This document shows positions 26,768 to 35,410 of a stretch of DNA of 62,643 nt, piece after piece. Under the pieces are notes generated by a model, which was given only the letters and a program-made list of their open reading frames with translations, was not told the DNA's origin and searched no databases. Source of the DNA: an uncultured Bacteroidales bacterium (lineage in GTDB: Bacteria > Bacteroidota > Bacteroidia > Bacteroidales > F082); NCBI GenBank assembly GCA_900318265.1, contig ONKA01000027.1, forward strand, positions 1 through 62,643. Direction: 5' to 3'. Position 1 is the stretch's first letter, and every line of letters begins with the position of its first letter. A program made the position numbers and the translations under genes.

Positions 26768-27274
26768 TCAATTCCCGGCTCGAACAGCCACGCGATGGCG
26801 GAGCAATTTGCCAAGGGCGCGGAAGCCGCCGGGCATCAAGTGGAACTCGTCTCGCTCAGAGGTAAGGAAATCAAGTTTTGCATCGGCTGTCTGTCGTGCC
26901 AAAAGACGGGCGCTTGTGTCATCAAGGATGATGTGCCAGCCATCATGGAGAGTGTGCTCAACGCCGATGTGGTCTGCTGGGCCACGCCCATCTATTACTA
27001 CGAGATGAGTGGCCAGATGAAGACCCTCATCGACCGCATGAACGCCATGTACCCCAAGGATTACAAGTTCCGCGACATCTACCTGCTGACCACAGCAGCC
27101 GAGAACGAGGAGTTCGTGCCGAAGCGCGCTGAAAGCGGTCTGCAGGGCTGGATCGACTGCTACGGCAAGTCCGCACTCAAAGGCCATATCTTCTGCGGCG
27201 GTGTGGGCGCTCCGAAAGAGATTGAAGGCAATGCCAAGTTGCAGGAGGCTTATGACTTAGGCAAACAAGTGTGA
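26768..27274 (+). pseudogene. 5'-truncated NADPH-dependent FMN reductase / iron-sulfur flavoprotein
   Basis: The reading frame gives the family sequence from the end of the FMN phosphate loop onward (PGSNSHAMAEQFAKGAEAAGHQVELVSL, then CIGCLSCQKTGACVIKDD and ATPIYYYEMSGQMKTLIDRM). The family start (about a dozen residues, type MKKVLVINGSPR) is absent, and the frame simply continues upstream into the kinase gene in another register. The only ATG (26795) lies after the flavin loop. The rest is intact to the stop. It is probably non-functional or has lost its start to a deletion or insertion. Confidence 0.75.
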
Positions 27275-27299
27275 CTCTTTTAAAGATTGAAACTGTATG

Positions 27300-27333
27300 C
27301 CGCCGCAAAGGTTATCTTTTGCGGCGGTTTTTT
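27300..27333 (+). terminator. Intrinsic terminator after the truncated flavoprotein gene
   Basis: A perfect 10-bp stem CCGCCGCAAA/TTTGCGGCGG with an eight-base loop is followed by six T. It ends where the convergent NifX-like gene ends. Confidence 0.9.
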
Positions 27334-27694
27334 ATTCGTGGTGATGTCCCTCGCAGTGGTGATGGCAGCTGGGGTCACCGTAAACGATGGTGCCGTTGAG
27401 AAACATCGCCAGCACCTGCTCCACAGGAAGCTCGGGGGCACCAGCGTGAATACGAATGCCTAACTGGTTCAATAGATTGACAGCACCCTGGCCTATTCCA
27501 CCACAAAGCACATCAGTACAACCCTGTTCAGCCAAAAACCTCGGCATGGCGCCGTGCTCATGTTCAGGCGCTTGCAGTACCTGTTGATCAACAATCTTTC
27601 CGTCTTCAACATTAACAATAGTGACTTGTGGCGCCTTTCCGAAGTGCTGCCACAGTTTGCCTTCGTTGGTGGGTATAGCTATTCTTTGATTCAT
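27332..27694 (-). CDS. Dinitrogenase iron-molybdenum cofactor biosynthesis (NifX/NifB-C) domain protein
   Basis: A 120-residue NifX-like domain (RIAIPTNEGKLWQHFGKAPQVTIVNVEDG, CGGIGQGAVNLLNQLGIRI) with a His/Cys-rich metal-binding tail CHHHCEGHHHE. In organisms without nitrogenase such proteins are thought to bind metal clusters. No nif genes are nearby. ATG 27694 was chosen since homology starts at MNQRIAIPT and a -7 box lies upstream. Confidence 0.85.
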   Translation of the reverse strand: MNQRIAIPTNEGKLWQHFGKAPQVTIVNVEDGKIVDQQVLQAPEHEHGAMPRFLAEQGCTDVLCGGIGQGAVNLLNQLGIRIHAGAPELPVEQVLAMFLNGTIVYGDPSCHHHCEGHHHE

Positions 27695-27719
27695 AATCGA
27701 TTGGTTTTGGATTTTTCGG

Positions 27720-27727
27720 CAAAGATA
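27720..27727 (-). promoter_or_regulatory. Promoter -7 box of the NifX-like gene
   Basis: TATCTTTG followed by C on the minus strand, 25 bp before the ATG, with a TTG about 18 bp further upstream. Confidence 0.55.
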
Positions 27728-27748
27728 GTACTTTTGCGACAAATTCAA

Positions 27749-28129
27749 CTACAACTGTTCTTCCAAAAACTCCGCCGCATCGGCCACACAGCCGGTGCAT
27801 TCACGGAGGACCACACCCGTACCTACCCCTTTGAGCCTCTTACATTGGGTGGCTCCGTTGCGTTGCTGGAACTGGGTCATGATTTGGCGCATGGCTTTTC
27901 TAGCGCCTACCATATCCTTTTTAGCCAGTCCTAACACAATGCCTGCTCCGACAAGTGCGCCACAGGTGCCTTCCATGTTGCCCATACCCCCGCCAAAGGC
28001 GTTGCCTAGGTTACGACCTGTTTCTTCATCGATTCCAACCAAGTCGGCATAAGTGCAAATGACGGCTTGGGCGCAGTTGTGCGTGCCGTTCTCCAGCTTC
28101 TCTGCTGCTATGTGTTTTCTGGTGTCCAA
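27749..28129 (-). CDS. C_GCAxxG_C_C family redox-active protein
   Basis: A 126-residue protein with the family pattern NCAQAV, then AFGGGMGNMEGTCGALVGAG, then QCKRLKG and ECTGCVADAAEF near the C-terminus. The conserved cysteines suggest a redox or metal-cluster role, and the function is unproven. I start it at TTG 28129 (MDTRKHIAAEKL) because the family begins there and the promoter -7 box overlaps the longer frame, which therefore cannot be translated from this promoter. It lies behind the NifX-like gene on the same strand. Confidence 0.8.
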   Translation of the reverse strand: MDTRKHIAAEKLENGTHNCAQAVICTYADLVGIDEETGRNLGNAFGGGMGNMEGTCGALVGAGIVLGLAKKDMVGARKAMRQIMTQFQQRNGATQCKRLKGVGTGVVLRECTGCVADAAEFLEEQL

Positions 28130-28148
28130 GATTTCACTAATTTTTTTG

Positions 28149-28156
28149 CAAAGGTA
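28149..28156 (-). promoter_or_regulatory. Promoter -7 box of the C_GCAxxG_C_C gene
   Basis: TACCTTTG followed by C on the minus strand, 19 bp before the TTG start. Confidence 0.5.
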
Positions 28157-28170
28157 CACTTTTTTCTATG

Positions 28171-28178
28171 TATTTTTG
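28171..28178 (+). promoter_or_regulatory. Promoter -7 box of glsA-glsB
   Basis: TATTTTTG followed by C, with TTTG 22 bp upstream at 28145-28148. The box is back to back with the opposite promoter. Confidence 0.55.
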
Positions 28179-28228
28179 CAAAATGTACATGAGTGGCAAG
28201 CGAGTGCGCGAAATAATAAAAAAAAGAC

Positions 28229-29086
28229 ATGACAAAAGACTATTCATCATACGGTCCGGCATACCGAAACTTCAAGGTGAGAGAGGATGTTTATGTCCCT
28301 CAACCCGTTGAGGAGTTCTCTGCCGACAATCCCTTCACGAAGATGGCGCCTATACGTGGAGAGCTCAAGGACATTCGTTTTGACGGGACCTACACCTATC
28401 TTGATAAATCTTTGAAATTCAAGATAGTGAATACTACTATTTATTTTGTAGCATGGACGCTTGCCTTCCTTTTGAACCGAATCCGATATGGCCTCAAAAT
28501 TGAAGGTCGTGAGAAGATACGCAAAAACCGCAAGCTTTTCGACCATGGCGTGATGACGGTTTGCAACCATGTTTACCGTTGGGATATGATTAGCGTCATG
28601 CAGGCGATGCGTTTCAGGAAGGCATGGATCCCCATGTATGCCCAGCCTTTTAGAGGTAAAGATGGTTTTGTCATGAAAGCCGTGGGGGGAATAGCCATCC
28701 CCGAAGAGCGCAGCGGGCTGAAAGCGTTCGACGAGGCCATGGCCGAGTTGTGCGCCAACCACCAGTGGATTCACATCTTTCCTGAAAGCTGCAGCTGGAA
28801 ATTCTATGCTCCGTTGCGTCCTTTCAAAATAGGTGCTTTCAATATGGCTTATCGGCATTCGCTCCCAGTGATCCCCCTGGTGATCTCATTCAGGCCACGC
28901 ACGGGATGGCGAAAGCTGTTCAGCAAAGACGAGCCCTTGATCACCATCCATGTGGGCGACCCTATCATACCTAACACTAACACACCTCGAAAAGAAGAGA
29001 CGGCACGGATGCGTGATGTTGCACACGAAACTATGCTTAATATGGCCGGTATAGTCTCCAATCCCTGGCCTTCTTCTATCGATTGA
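28229..29086 (+). CDS. glsA: PlsC-type O-acyltransferase, glycine lipid synthesis
   Basis: A 1-acylglycerol-3-phosphate acyltransferase-like protein of 285 residues. The acyltransferase motifs are NHVYRWD (His114, Asp119) and FPES (FPEGT in many relatives), with GFVMKAVGGIAIPE between them, and one membrane helix lies at about residues 68-88. It stands directly before a GNAT/OlsB-like N-acyltransferase gene. That pairing is the known gls arrangement of Bacteroides glycine lipids, where this partner adds the O-linked fatty acid. The assignment rests on family plus context. Confidence 0.75.
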   Translation: MTKDYSSYGPAYRNFKVREDVYVPQPVEEFSADNPFTKMAPIRGELKDIRFDGTYTYLDKSLKFKIVNTTIYFVAWTLAFLLNRIRYGLKIEGREKIRKNRKLFDHGVMTVCNHVYRWDMISVMQAMRFRKAWIPMYAQPFRGKDGFVMKAVGGIAIPEERSGLKAFDEAMAELCANHQWIHIFPESCSWKFYAPLRPFKIGAFNMAYRHSLPVIPLVISFRPRTGWRKLFSKDEPLITIHVGDPIIPNTNTPRKEETARMRDVAHETMLNMAGIVSNPWPSSID

Positions 29087-29098
29087 AATCTTATCGTT

Positions 29099-30166
29099 AT
29101 GAGTACAAAAATAATTGACCCCGTACCTGTTGAGCTTATTAAAGCGGAACTTACCAAATCCAAAAAGCTGGAAGATACAAACAAAGGACACAACGAGTTG
29201 TATATCGTCACCTGGCAAGACTCTCCCAATGTGGTTACGGAAATCGGCAGGCTGCGCGAGTTGACCTTCCGTGATGCAGGTGGCTCCACAGGCAACGCCC
29301 TGGATCTTGATGAGTACGACAAGATGGAGAATTCATACAAGCAACTGATTGTGTGGGATCCCGACAACGAGGCCATCATTGGCGGATATCGTTTCATCTT
29401 CGGATCAGATGCCGTTATTGACGAGAAGGGTCAGCCGGTCTTGGCAAGTTCCCATCAGTTCCGATTTTCCCAGAAATTTATCGACGAATATCTGCCGCAT
29501 GTCATAGAACTTGGCCGCAATTTCGTGGCTCCTGAATACCAGAGTTCTAAGCATGGCGCAAAGTCCATTTTTGCCTTGGACAATTTGTGGGACGGCCTTG
29601 TGGCCATTATCATGAAGAATCCGAACCTGCTCTATTACTTTGGAAAGATAACTGTTTATCCATCATACGACCATATCACCAGGGACCTGCTCTATCATTT
29701 TCTATGGAAGCATTTTGGCGACAAAGACGAGCTTGTCCGACCTTGGGAAGACGAAGCGCTCATGCCTAATTCCGATCCCGAGTTGATGGATTTGATCGTA
29801 AACAAGGAAGATTCGATGGAAGACTACAAACTGCTGAAGGCTGCAGCTAAAATGAGGCATGTGAATATCCCACCTAATTTTACTGCGTATATCTCCGTCA
29901 CTTCCCACATGCTTATGTTTGGGACGGCTGTCAACGCTTTAATGGACAATATCGAGGACTCCGCGGTACTTATTCCGTTCGACAAAATCTACCATGAAAA
30001 GAAACGCCGCCATATCGGGGCATATCTCCGGTTCTCTCTCGCAAAGAGGCGTAAGAAAGTGGACTTGAACGCGCCAGAAATCGAGGAACTGATGATTGAC
30101 AATTGGCTGAATAAACGATACCACCAAGTAAAGCGTTTACTCAAAAAATCAGGCCGTACGTTCTAG
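29099..30166 (+). CDS. glsB: GNAT-type N-acyltransferase (OlsB/hemolysin-like), glycine lipid synthesis
   Basis: A 355-residue protein with an OlsB-like acyltransferase core (EIGRLRELTFRDAGGSTG, LIVWDPDNEAIIGGYRFIFG, VIELGRNFVAPEYQ). In Bacteroides the corresponding GlsB N-acylates glycine to start glycine lipid synthesis. A C-terminal extension of about 100 residues holds further conserved sequence (RHVNIPPNFTAYI). It follows glsA after 12 bp. Its stop overlaps the stop of the convergent nitroreductase gene (CTAG). Confidence 0.8.
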   Translation: MSTKIIDPVPVELIKAELTKSKKLEDTNKGHNELYIVTWQDSPNVVTEIGRLRELTFRDAGGSTGNALDLDEYDKMENSYKQLIVWDPDNEAIIGGYRFIFGSDAVIDEKGQPVLASSHQFRFSQKFIDEYLPHVIELGRNFVAPEYQSSKHGAKSIFALDNLWDGLVAIIMKNPNLLYYFGKITVYPSYDHITRDLLYHFLWKHFGDKDELVRPWEDEALMPNSDPELMDLIVNKEDSMEDYKLLKAAAKMRHVNIPPNFTAYISVTSHMLMFGTAVNALMDNIEDSAVLIPFDKIYHEKKRRHIGAYLRFSLAKRRKKVDLNAPEIEELMIDNWLNKRYHQVKRLLKKSGRTF

Positions 30167-30837
30167 TCAGCCCAGCTAAAATTCTCCTTCCCAGCCCCAA
30201 TCTCAAAATGGCACTTGGTGATGCCAAGGTCGAGAGCGGCATAACCGATGAACGAGAACTTAGCCTTTGCTTCCACGCGGCTGCCTTCATGCAGGATGAA
30301 CTCGAACTTTTGCTGGTTGACGGCAGTGGGTGCCAACAAAACAGCTTCCATGCCCTGACGGAACCACTCGGGCATGACACCTTCGACACGGCAGAAATGC
30401 TCAATTCCTTTCTTTTGCGGATGAGCATTGCCTTGGGTGGCACCATAACCCAGAGCGATTACTGCCACCAAGGATTCACCATTAAGCACCTGGTATTGGT
30501 CGGGTTGCTTCTTGTACGACAAGCCCACCCAGCAGGTGTTCAGTCCGAGGGTCTGGGCCAACAGCACCACTTTCTCGCCATAGTAACCGAGTTTCACGTC
30601 TTCGCCTTTAGGCCCAACTACGGCGATATAGTTGCCGACCCCTTTAAACCCGCCATATTTTGCCATGCCGCTGGCAAAGGCTTTTGGCTCATTAGTGACC
30701 AATTGGAGGTGCAGTTGACCTTCCTTATTGCATTCGTCAATCAAGGCCTGCAGTTGAGCGACCTTTTCCGATTCGATAGGTTTTTCCAAGTATTGCCGCA
30801 CAGAGTGGCGGGCAACGATAGCTTCTTGTAGTGTCAT
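30163..30837 (-). CDS. Nitroreductase family protein
   Basis: A 224-residue FMN-dependent nitroreductase-fold protein. It begins TLQEAIVARHSVRQYLEKPI (FMN-binding RHSVRxY) and has YYGEKVVLLAQTLGLNTCWVG and the C-terminal FIGYAALDLGITKCHFEIGA. The middle third differs from classical NfsB, so it may be a Bacteroidetes-specific branch. I start it at ATG 30837, just after its -7 box. Substrate not predictable. Confidence 0.85.
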   Translation of the reverse strand: MTLQEAIVARHSVRQYLEKPIESEKVAQLQALIDECNKEGQLHLQLVTNEPKAFASGMAKYGGFKGVGNYIAVVGPKGEDVKLGYYGEKVVLLAQTLGLNTCWVGLSYKKQPDQYQVLNGESLVAVIALGYGATQGNAHPQKKGIEHFCRVEGVMPEWFRQGMEAVLLAPTAVNQQKFEFILHEGSRVEAKAKFSFIGYAALDLGITKCHFEIGAGKENFSWAD

Positions 30838-30858
30838 AATATTTTCATTTATAGACCG

Positions 30859-30866
30859 CAAAGATA
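30859..30866 (-). promoter_or_regulatory. Promoter -7 box of the nitroreductase gene
   Basis: TATCTTTG followed by C on the minus strand, 22 bp before the ATG. Confidence 0.55.
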
Positions 30867-30875
30867 AAAAAACAC

Positions 30876-30883
30876 TATTTTTG
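30876..30883 (+). promoter_or_regulatory. Promoter -7 box of the WG-repeat gene
   Basis: TATTTTTG followed by C, 33 bp before the ATG and divergent from the nitroreductase promoter ten bases away. Confidence 0.5.
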
Positions 30884-30915
30884 CACATAGTTTAACCCTA
30901 AAAACTCATAATACC

Positions 30916-32193
30916 ATGAAAAGAAAGCGTATACACATTTTGTTGGCAACAGCACTGCTGATGGCGGCCACAATCACGGGCTGCGACCAAAACAAAAGTG
31001 GCAAACAACCTGCTGAGCCGACCAAGGTTGAGAATGAACAACAGATCGAAGTGACGATGGAAGTCATGGAAGCCCTTGCAAAGGTAATGCCCAAGTACAA
31101 CGAGGTCTATAGCTTCAGCGAAGGCTTGGCTGCAGTTAGCGACTGCGAAACCCATCTTTATGGTTTCATTGACAAGATGGGCAACGAGATCATCCCTTGC
31201 CAATACAACTACATTTACCAAGGTTTCAAGGACGGCATTGCAGTGGTTTCCAAATCAGGCGATGACCGGACCCTTATCGACAAGCAATGCAAAGAGATAG
31301 CATCATTCAACTACCCATGCGGAGAATTACAAGACGGACTGATGCCTTTTATGGTGGAAACGGACGATTACGATTACAAGGAGGGCTATCTTGACATGAC
31401 AGGCAAGGTAGTCATCCCCGCTGACTTCGAAATGAGGATGTGCAATGGACCATTTCCATCCTACTTCAGCGAAGGTCTCTGCGGACGTTACGACTACGAA
31501 ACCCAAAAATCCTTCTTCATCGACAAGACCGGAAAGAAAGTGTTTGAATGCGAAGGCGAGGCTGAAGACTTCAGTGAAGGCCTGGCTGCTGTCGGAAAAA
31601 TCTATATGGAGAGCGAGGACGACTTAAGCCGCTTCACTTGGCGCACTGGATTTATTGACAAAACAGGTGCCGAAGCCATACCTTTTATCTTCAAACATGC
31701 CGGCCAGTTTGTCGACGGCCTCTGCTGGGCCGAAACCGACAACCAATGCGGATTCATCAACCACGACGGCAAGTTTGAACTGACGGGCGACTTCAAAACC
31801 ATCGTCCTCGAAGAAGGCATTGAATGCGGCAGCTACCCACTCTGTCCCACTTTTAGCGAAGGCTTGGCATGGGTGTGTAACAAAGAGGGCAAGTTTGGTT
31901 ACATCGACAAGACAGGAAAAGTCGTCATCCCCTTCCGCTATGAGCCCGCCTACGATGATGGCGCAGAATTTTACTACAGCCAGCCATGTTACGATTTCCA
32001 TGAAGGTCTTGCCCGCATCTGTGACAAAACCACGGAGAAATATGGCTTCATCGACCGCGAAGGCAATGAGGTTTTCCCCTGCCAGTTTGAATATGCCGAT
32101 GACATATGCGACGGTCTGGCTTTAGTGGTGCGCGACGACCAATACGGCTTCATCGACACGAAAGGCAATTGCACACTCAACCTCACCAAGTAA
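30916..32193 (+). CDS. WG-repeat lipoprotein
   Basis: A lipoprotein signal (ITGC, Cys23) is followed by about eight degenerate WG repeats across residues 60-425, each of the type FSEGLAAV...YGFIDKxGNEIIP. WG-repeat proteins form beta-rich folds of unknown role, often at the cell surface or in the periplasm. A tetracysteine-free, acidic composition gives no hint at a ligand. The gene stands alone after the divergent nitroreductase gene. Confidence 0.85.
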   Translation: MKRKRIHILLATALLMAATITGCDQNKSGKQPAEPTKVENEQQIEVTMEVMEALAKVMPKYNEVYSFSEGLAAVSDCETHLYGFIDKMGNEIIPCQYNYIYQGFKDGIAVVSKSGDDRTLIDKQCKEIASFNYPCGELQDGLMPFMVETDDYDYKEGYLDMTGKVVIPADFEMRMCNGPFPSYFSEGLCGRYDYETQKSFFIDKTGKKVFECEGEAEDFSEGLAAVGKIYMESEDDLSRFTWRTGFIDKTGAEAIPFIFKHAGQFVDGLCWAETDNQCGFINHDGKFELTGDFKTIVLEEGIECGSYPLCPTFSEGLAWVCNKEGKFGYIDKTGKVVIPFRYEPAYDDGAEFYYSQPCYDFHEGLARICDKTTEKYGFIDREGNEVFPCQFEYADDICDGLALVVRDDQYGFIDTKGNCTLNLTK

Positions 32194-32241
32194 GGTTGGC
32201 GACTCCAACGTGTGAACCTGACAATGACCGCTTTTAACTGA

Positions 32242-32379
32242 ATAAAAGCCAAGCATATTCCCGAGTGTCTCAGCGCTGATATCATTAAGAATGAGGGCTC
32301 TGTGGAAGAAATCTCCCAGATGATTCCCACCCTCGACAATCTCATCCAAGGACTTAAACAACAACAAACAAATCAATAA
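32242..32379 (+). pseudogene. Unrecognised coding remnant
   Basis: After a TGA at 32239 the frame gives 45 codons of protein-like sequence (IKAKHIPECLSADIIKNEGS, then VEEISQMIPTLDNLIQGLKQ) ending in TAA. There is no start codon. It looks like the C-terminal end of a deleted gene, placed 11 bp before the glutathione peroxidase gene. I do not recognise the family. Confidence 0.45.
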
Positions 32380-32390
32380 ACACTAAAGAA

Positions 32391-32939
32391 ATGGCTACGA
32401 TTTATGACTTTAAGGCCCTGAACAACAAGGGCGAAGAAGTGGACATGGCCCAATACAAAGGCAAAGTCCTTATGATTGTCAACACCGCCTCGAAATGCGG
32501 TTTCACTCCCCAATACGACGGTTTGGAAGCCCTCTACAAGAAATACCAAGACCAAGGTCTGGTGATCCTCGGCTTCCCCTGCGACCAATTCAAGCACCAA
32601 GAGCCCGGGTCCGACGAGGAAATCGCCGAGTTCTGCCGCCTCAACCACGGCGTGACCTTCCCGCTGATGAAGAAAATCGATGTCTTCGGCGAGAACGCGC
32701 ACCCCATCTTTAAGTATCTAACGCAACAAGTACCTAACGAGGAAGTCCACGGCCTGAAAGACAGAGCCACGATGAAAATGGTGGATGCCTTGAGCAAATC
32801 CGAAGGTCGTGAAGAAGGTGGCGTACGCTGGAACTTCACCAAGTTCCTCATCTCCAAGGACGGCAGCGTCATCAAGCGTTTTGCTCCTGTGGCCACGCCC
32901 GAAGAGATGGAAGCCGACATTGAAGCTATGCTGAAATAA
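32391..32939 (+). CDS. Glutathione peroxidase family (thiol peroxidase)
   Basis: A 182-residue cytoplasmic GPx-family protein with peroxidatic Cys36 in NTASKCG, FPCDQF (second Cys) and VRWNFTKFLISKDG. It differs from the lipoprotein relative at 22927 by lacking a signal peptide. It probably reduces hydroperoxides with thioredoxin. No promoter box is clear in front of it. Confidence 0.9.
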   Translation: MATIYDFKALNNKGEEVDMAQYKGKVLMIVNTASKCGFTPQYDGLEALYKKYQDQGLVILGFPCDQFKHQEPGSDEEIAEFCRLNHGVTFPLMKKIDVFGENAHPIFKYLTQQVPNEEVHGLKDRATMKMVDALSKSEGREEGGVRWNFTKFLISKDGSVIKRFAPVATPEEMEADIEAMLK

Positions 32940-32946
32940 GAATATT

Positions 32947-33041
32947 GGACACGAGACTACGGGACTGCGAGACGGCCCTTCGACGGGCTCAGGGACCTTG
33001 TCCTGTCCCGAAGTCACGTAGTCTCGAAGTCCCGAAGTCAA
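32947..33041. repeat. Intergenic palindromic repeat (GACACGAGACT...AGTCACG family, copy 1)
   Basis: GACACGAGACTACGGGACTGCGAGAC on the left and TCCCGAAGTCACGTAGTCTC on the right share words in inverted orientation. A second copy lies in the opposite orientation at 44217-44284. Confidence 0.75.
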
Positions 33042-33078
33042 CATTATGAACAGACAAATAATCCAAAACAACACTAAA

Positions 33079-33258
33079 ATGGAAGCAAAAGATCAAGTAC
33101 TGCAAGCCATGCGCGAGATTGGCGCACCCGTCAACGCGGGTAAAATCGCCGAAGTCACCGGCCTCGACCGCAAAGTCGTCGACAAGGCTTTCGACGCTCT
33201 GAAGAAGGAAGGCGCCATCGTGTCGCCCGTCCGCTGCAAGTGGGAACCGGCCAAATGA
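33079..33258 (+). CDS. Small winged-helix DNA-binding protein
   Basis: A 59-residue protein that is almost only a winged helix-turn-helix (DQVLQAMREIGAPVNAGKIAEVTGLDRKVVDKAFDALKKEGAIVSPVRCKWEP). Similar minimal regulators are common in Bacteroides; the target is unknown. ATG 33079 is preferred over an upstream ATG at 33046 since homology starts there. A strong terminator follows. Confidence 0.8.
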   Translation: MEAKDQVLQAMREIGAPVNAGKIAEVTGLDRKVVDKAFDALKKEGAIVSPVRCKWEPAK

Positions 33259-33279
33259 TGCCGTGGCCTAAATGAATTT

Positions 33280-33318
33280 GACCGCCGCAAGGACATATAT
33301 CCTTGCGGCGGTCTTTCT
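33280..33318 (+). terminator. Intrinsic terminator after the winged-helix gene
   Basis: A perfect 14-bp stem GACCGCCGCAAGGA/TCCTTGCGGCGGTC with a six-base loop, followed by a T-rich tail. Confidence 0.9.
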
Positions 33319-33352
33319 TATATCAAATCCTTCTTGTCGATCAGATTGTTCA

Positions 33353-35329
33353 TCAACTCTTCAATGCCCGCATGGCGTTAAACACAGCCAACACCGTAAC
33401 ACCCACATCGGCAAATACCGCCATCCACATGGTGGCGATGCCGAAAGCGGCTAATAACAGCACGAGCACCTTTACACCGATGGCGAACCAGACATTCTGC
33501 TTGGCGATGCGCAATGTGCGACGTGCGATACGGATGGAAAGGGCTATCTTTGAGGGTTTGTCATCCATAAGCACCACATCAGCGGCCTCGATGGCGGCAT
33601 CGCTGCCGAGACCGCCCATGGCGATACCCACATCGGCACGAGCTAGGACAGGGGCATCGTTGATACCATCACCAACAAAGGCCAGTTGTGAGTTCGGCGT
33701 TGCAGGTTTAGTATCAATAAGCTTTTCAACATAGGCGACTTTGTCGACAGGAAGTAGTTCGGCATGGTACTCGTCGATGCCGAGTTTTTCAGCCACATCC
33801 TTCCCTACTTCCTTGCGATCGCCGGTGAGCATCACCGTACGGCTCACTCCGAGCGATTTCAGGTCACGTATGGCTTCGGCACTATCCTCTTTGACTTTGT
33901 CGTTGATGACGATATGTCCGGCATATTCTCCATCGATGGCGACATGAATGATCGTTCCAATGTGTTCGCAGTCATGCCATTTCGCTCCTATGGCATCCAT
34001 CATCTTGGCGTTGCCTACGCAAACCGTCCAATTCTCCACTTTGGCTTTGATGCCCTGTCCGGCTATCTCCTCTACTTCGCTCAACTTGCAGCCATCGGTA
34101 GCCTCGTCAGGGAAGGCATCACGCAACGCAGCCCCAACGGGATGCGTGGAATAGTGCTCCACATGGGCGGCAAGATGCAACAGATGCCGTTCGTCACACT
34201 TCTCGGGATGCACCGCAGTGACGGCAAACTGGCCATGGGTCAAGGTGCCCGTCTTATCGAAAACCACTGTACCCACCTTCGATAACACATCCAAATAATT
34301 AGAGCCTTTCACGAGGATGCCCTTACGCGAAGCCCCACCGATGCCGCCAAAGAAAGTGAGTGGTACACTAATGACCAAGGCACAGGGACACGACACCACG
34401 AGGAACATCAAAGCGCGATAAAGCCAAGTGGCAAAGGTACCCATAAAGTCACCCAAGATCAGAGGAGGCAACAAAGCCAAAGCCAAGGCTGCGAACACCA
34501 CCACTGGGGTATAGACGCGCGCGAACCTTGTTATAAAAGTCTCGTTTTTCGACTTGTTCTCTGTGGCATTCTCCACCAAATCGATAATCTTCGACACCGT
34601 GCTTTCGCCAAAACTCTTGGTCGTGCGCACCTTGACCAATCCTGAAAGATTGACACAACCCGATATGACTTCATCACCTTCAGTCACATTACGGGGAACG
34701 CTTTCACCTGTCAAAGCTACCGTATTCAAAGAAGTGCTTCCTTCGATAACAACGCCGTCTAACGGCACCTTCTCGCCAGGTTTGACGAGGATGGTCTCTC
34801 CTACTGCGACTTGTTCGGGGCCGACCTCTTCCACCGCTCCATTACGTTCCACATGGGCCACATCGGGGCGGATGTCCATCAGGTGGGCGATGCTCTCACG
34901 GCTCTTGCCCTCGGCATAGCCTTCGAAAAGCTCGCCTATTTGGAAGAAAAGCATGACGAACACTGCCTCGGGGTATTGCGTCTCAGCTCCAGGAAGGAAG
35001 CCGATGCAAAGAGCGCCGATGGTGGCGATGGACATCAGAAAATGCTCGTTGAAAGCCTCACCGTGAGCCAACCCTTCGGCGGCCTCCTTCAATGTATCGA
35101 AGCCGATGAAAAGATATGGCACAAGATACACCAAAAGCAACTGCCACTTGGACAAGCCGCAGGTCTTTTCAACGACAACGGCAGCGATGAGCAGCAATGC
35201 TGCAACAGCGATCTTGATGATTTGCTTTTTCAGCCCTTCCTCGTGATGATGGTGATGTTCGTGTCCACCATCCTCATGCCCGTGATGTTCATGCGAGCAA
35301 CATTCTTCGTTATGTTTGTGTTCTGACAT
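33353..35329 (-). CDS. Heavy-metal P1B-type ATPase (Zn/Cd/Co exporter)
   Basis: A 658-residue metal-transporting P-type ATPase: a His-rich N-terminus (EHKHNEECCSHEHHGHEDGG, then HEHHHHHEE) in place of a classical metal-binding domain, the membrane CPC motif (SCPCALVISVPL), phosphorylation site DKTGT at Asp358, GDGIND and HP (STHPVG). CPC with such a tail fits Zn2+/Cd2+/Co2+ exporters of the ZntA/CadA group. The Cu-type CPC context is less likely. The gene is alone on its strand with its own promoter. Confidence 0.9.
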   Translation of the reverse strand: MSEHKHNEECCSHEHHGHEDGGHEHHHHHEEGLKKQIIKIAVAALLLIAAVVVEKTCGLSKWQLLLVYLVPYLFIGFDTLKEAAEGLAHGEAFNEHFLMSIATIGALCIGFLPGAETQYPEAVFVMLFFQIGELFEGYAEGKSRESIAHLMDIRPDVAHVERNGAVEEVGPEQVAVGETILVKPGEKVPLDGVVIEGSTSLNTVALTGESVPRNVTEGDEVISGCVNLSGLVKVRTTKSFGESTVSKIIDLVENATENKSKNETFITRFARVYTPVVVFAALALALLPPLILGDFMGTFATWLYRALMFLVVSCPCALVISVPLTFFGGIGGASRKGILVKGSNYLDVLSKVGTVVFDKTGTLTHGQFAVTAVHPEKCDERHLLHLAAHVEHYSTHPVGAALRDAFPDEATDGCKLSEVEEIAGQGIKAKVENWTVCVGNAKMMDAIGAKWHDCEHIGTIIHVAIDGEYAGHIVINDKVKEDSAEAIRDLKSLGVSRTVMLTGDRKEVGKDVAEKLGIDEYHAELLPVDKVAYVEKLIDTKPATPNSQLAFVGDGINDAPVLARADVGIAMGGLGSDAAIEAADVVLMDDKPSKIALSIRIARRTLRIAKQNVWFAIGVKVLVLLLAAFGIATMWMAVFADVGVTVLAVFNAMRALKS

Positions 35330-35350
35330 AATTCATTCTCCTTTCGACTG

Positions 35351-35358
35351 CAAAGATA
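35351..35358 (-). promoter_or_regulatory. Promoter -7 box of the metal ATPase gene
   Basis: TATCTTTG followed by C on the minus strand, 21 bp before the ATG. Confidence 0.55.
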
Positions 35359-35410
35359 CGAAGGGTATGCGCCGCTCCACATCCTAATTTATGACGATTC
35401 TTGTTTTCAT

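Noticed and set aside
27332-27694. Part of a nitrogenase cluster
   Set aside because: Only a lone NifX-like domain occurs, with no nifHDK or other nif genes nearby.
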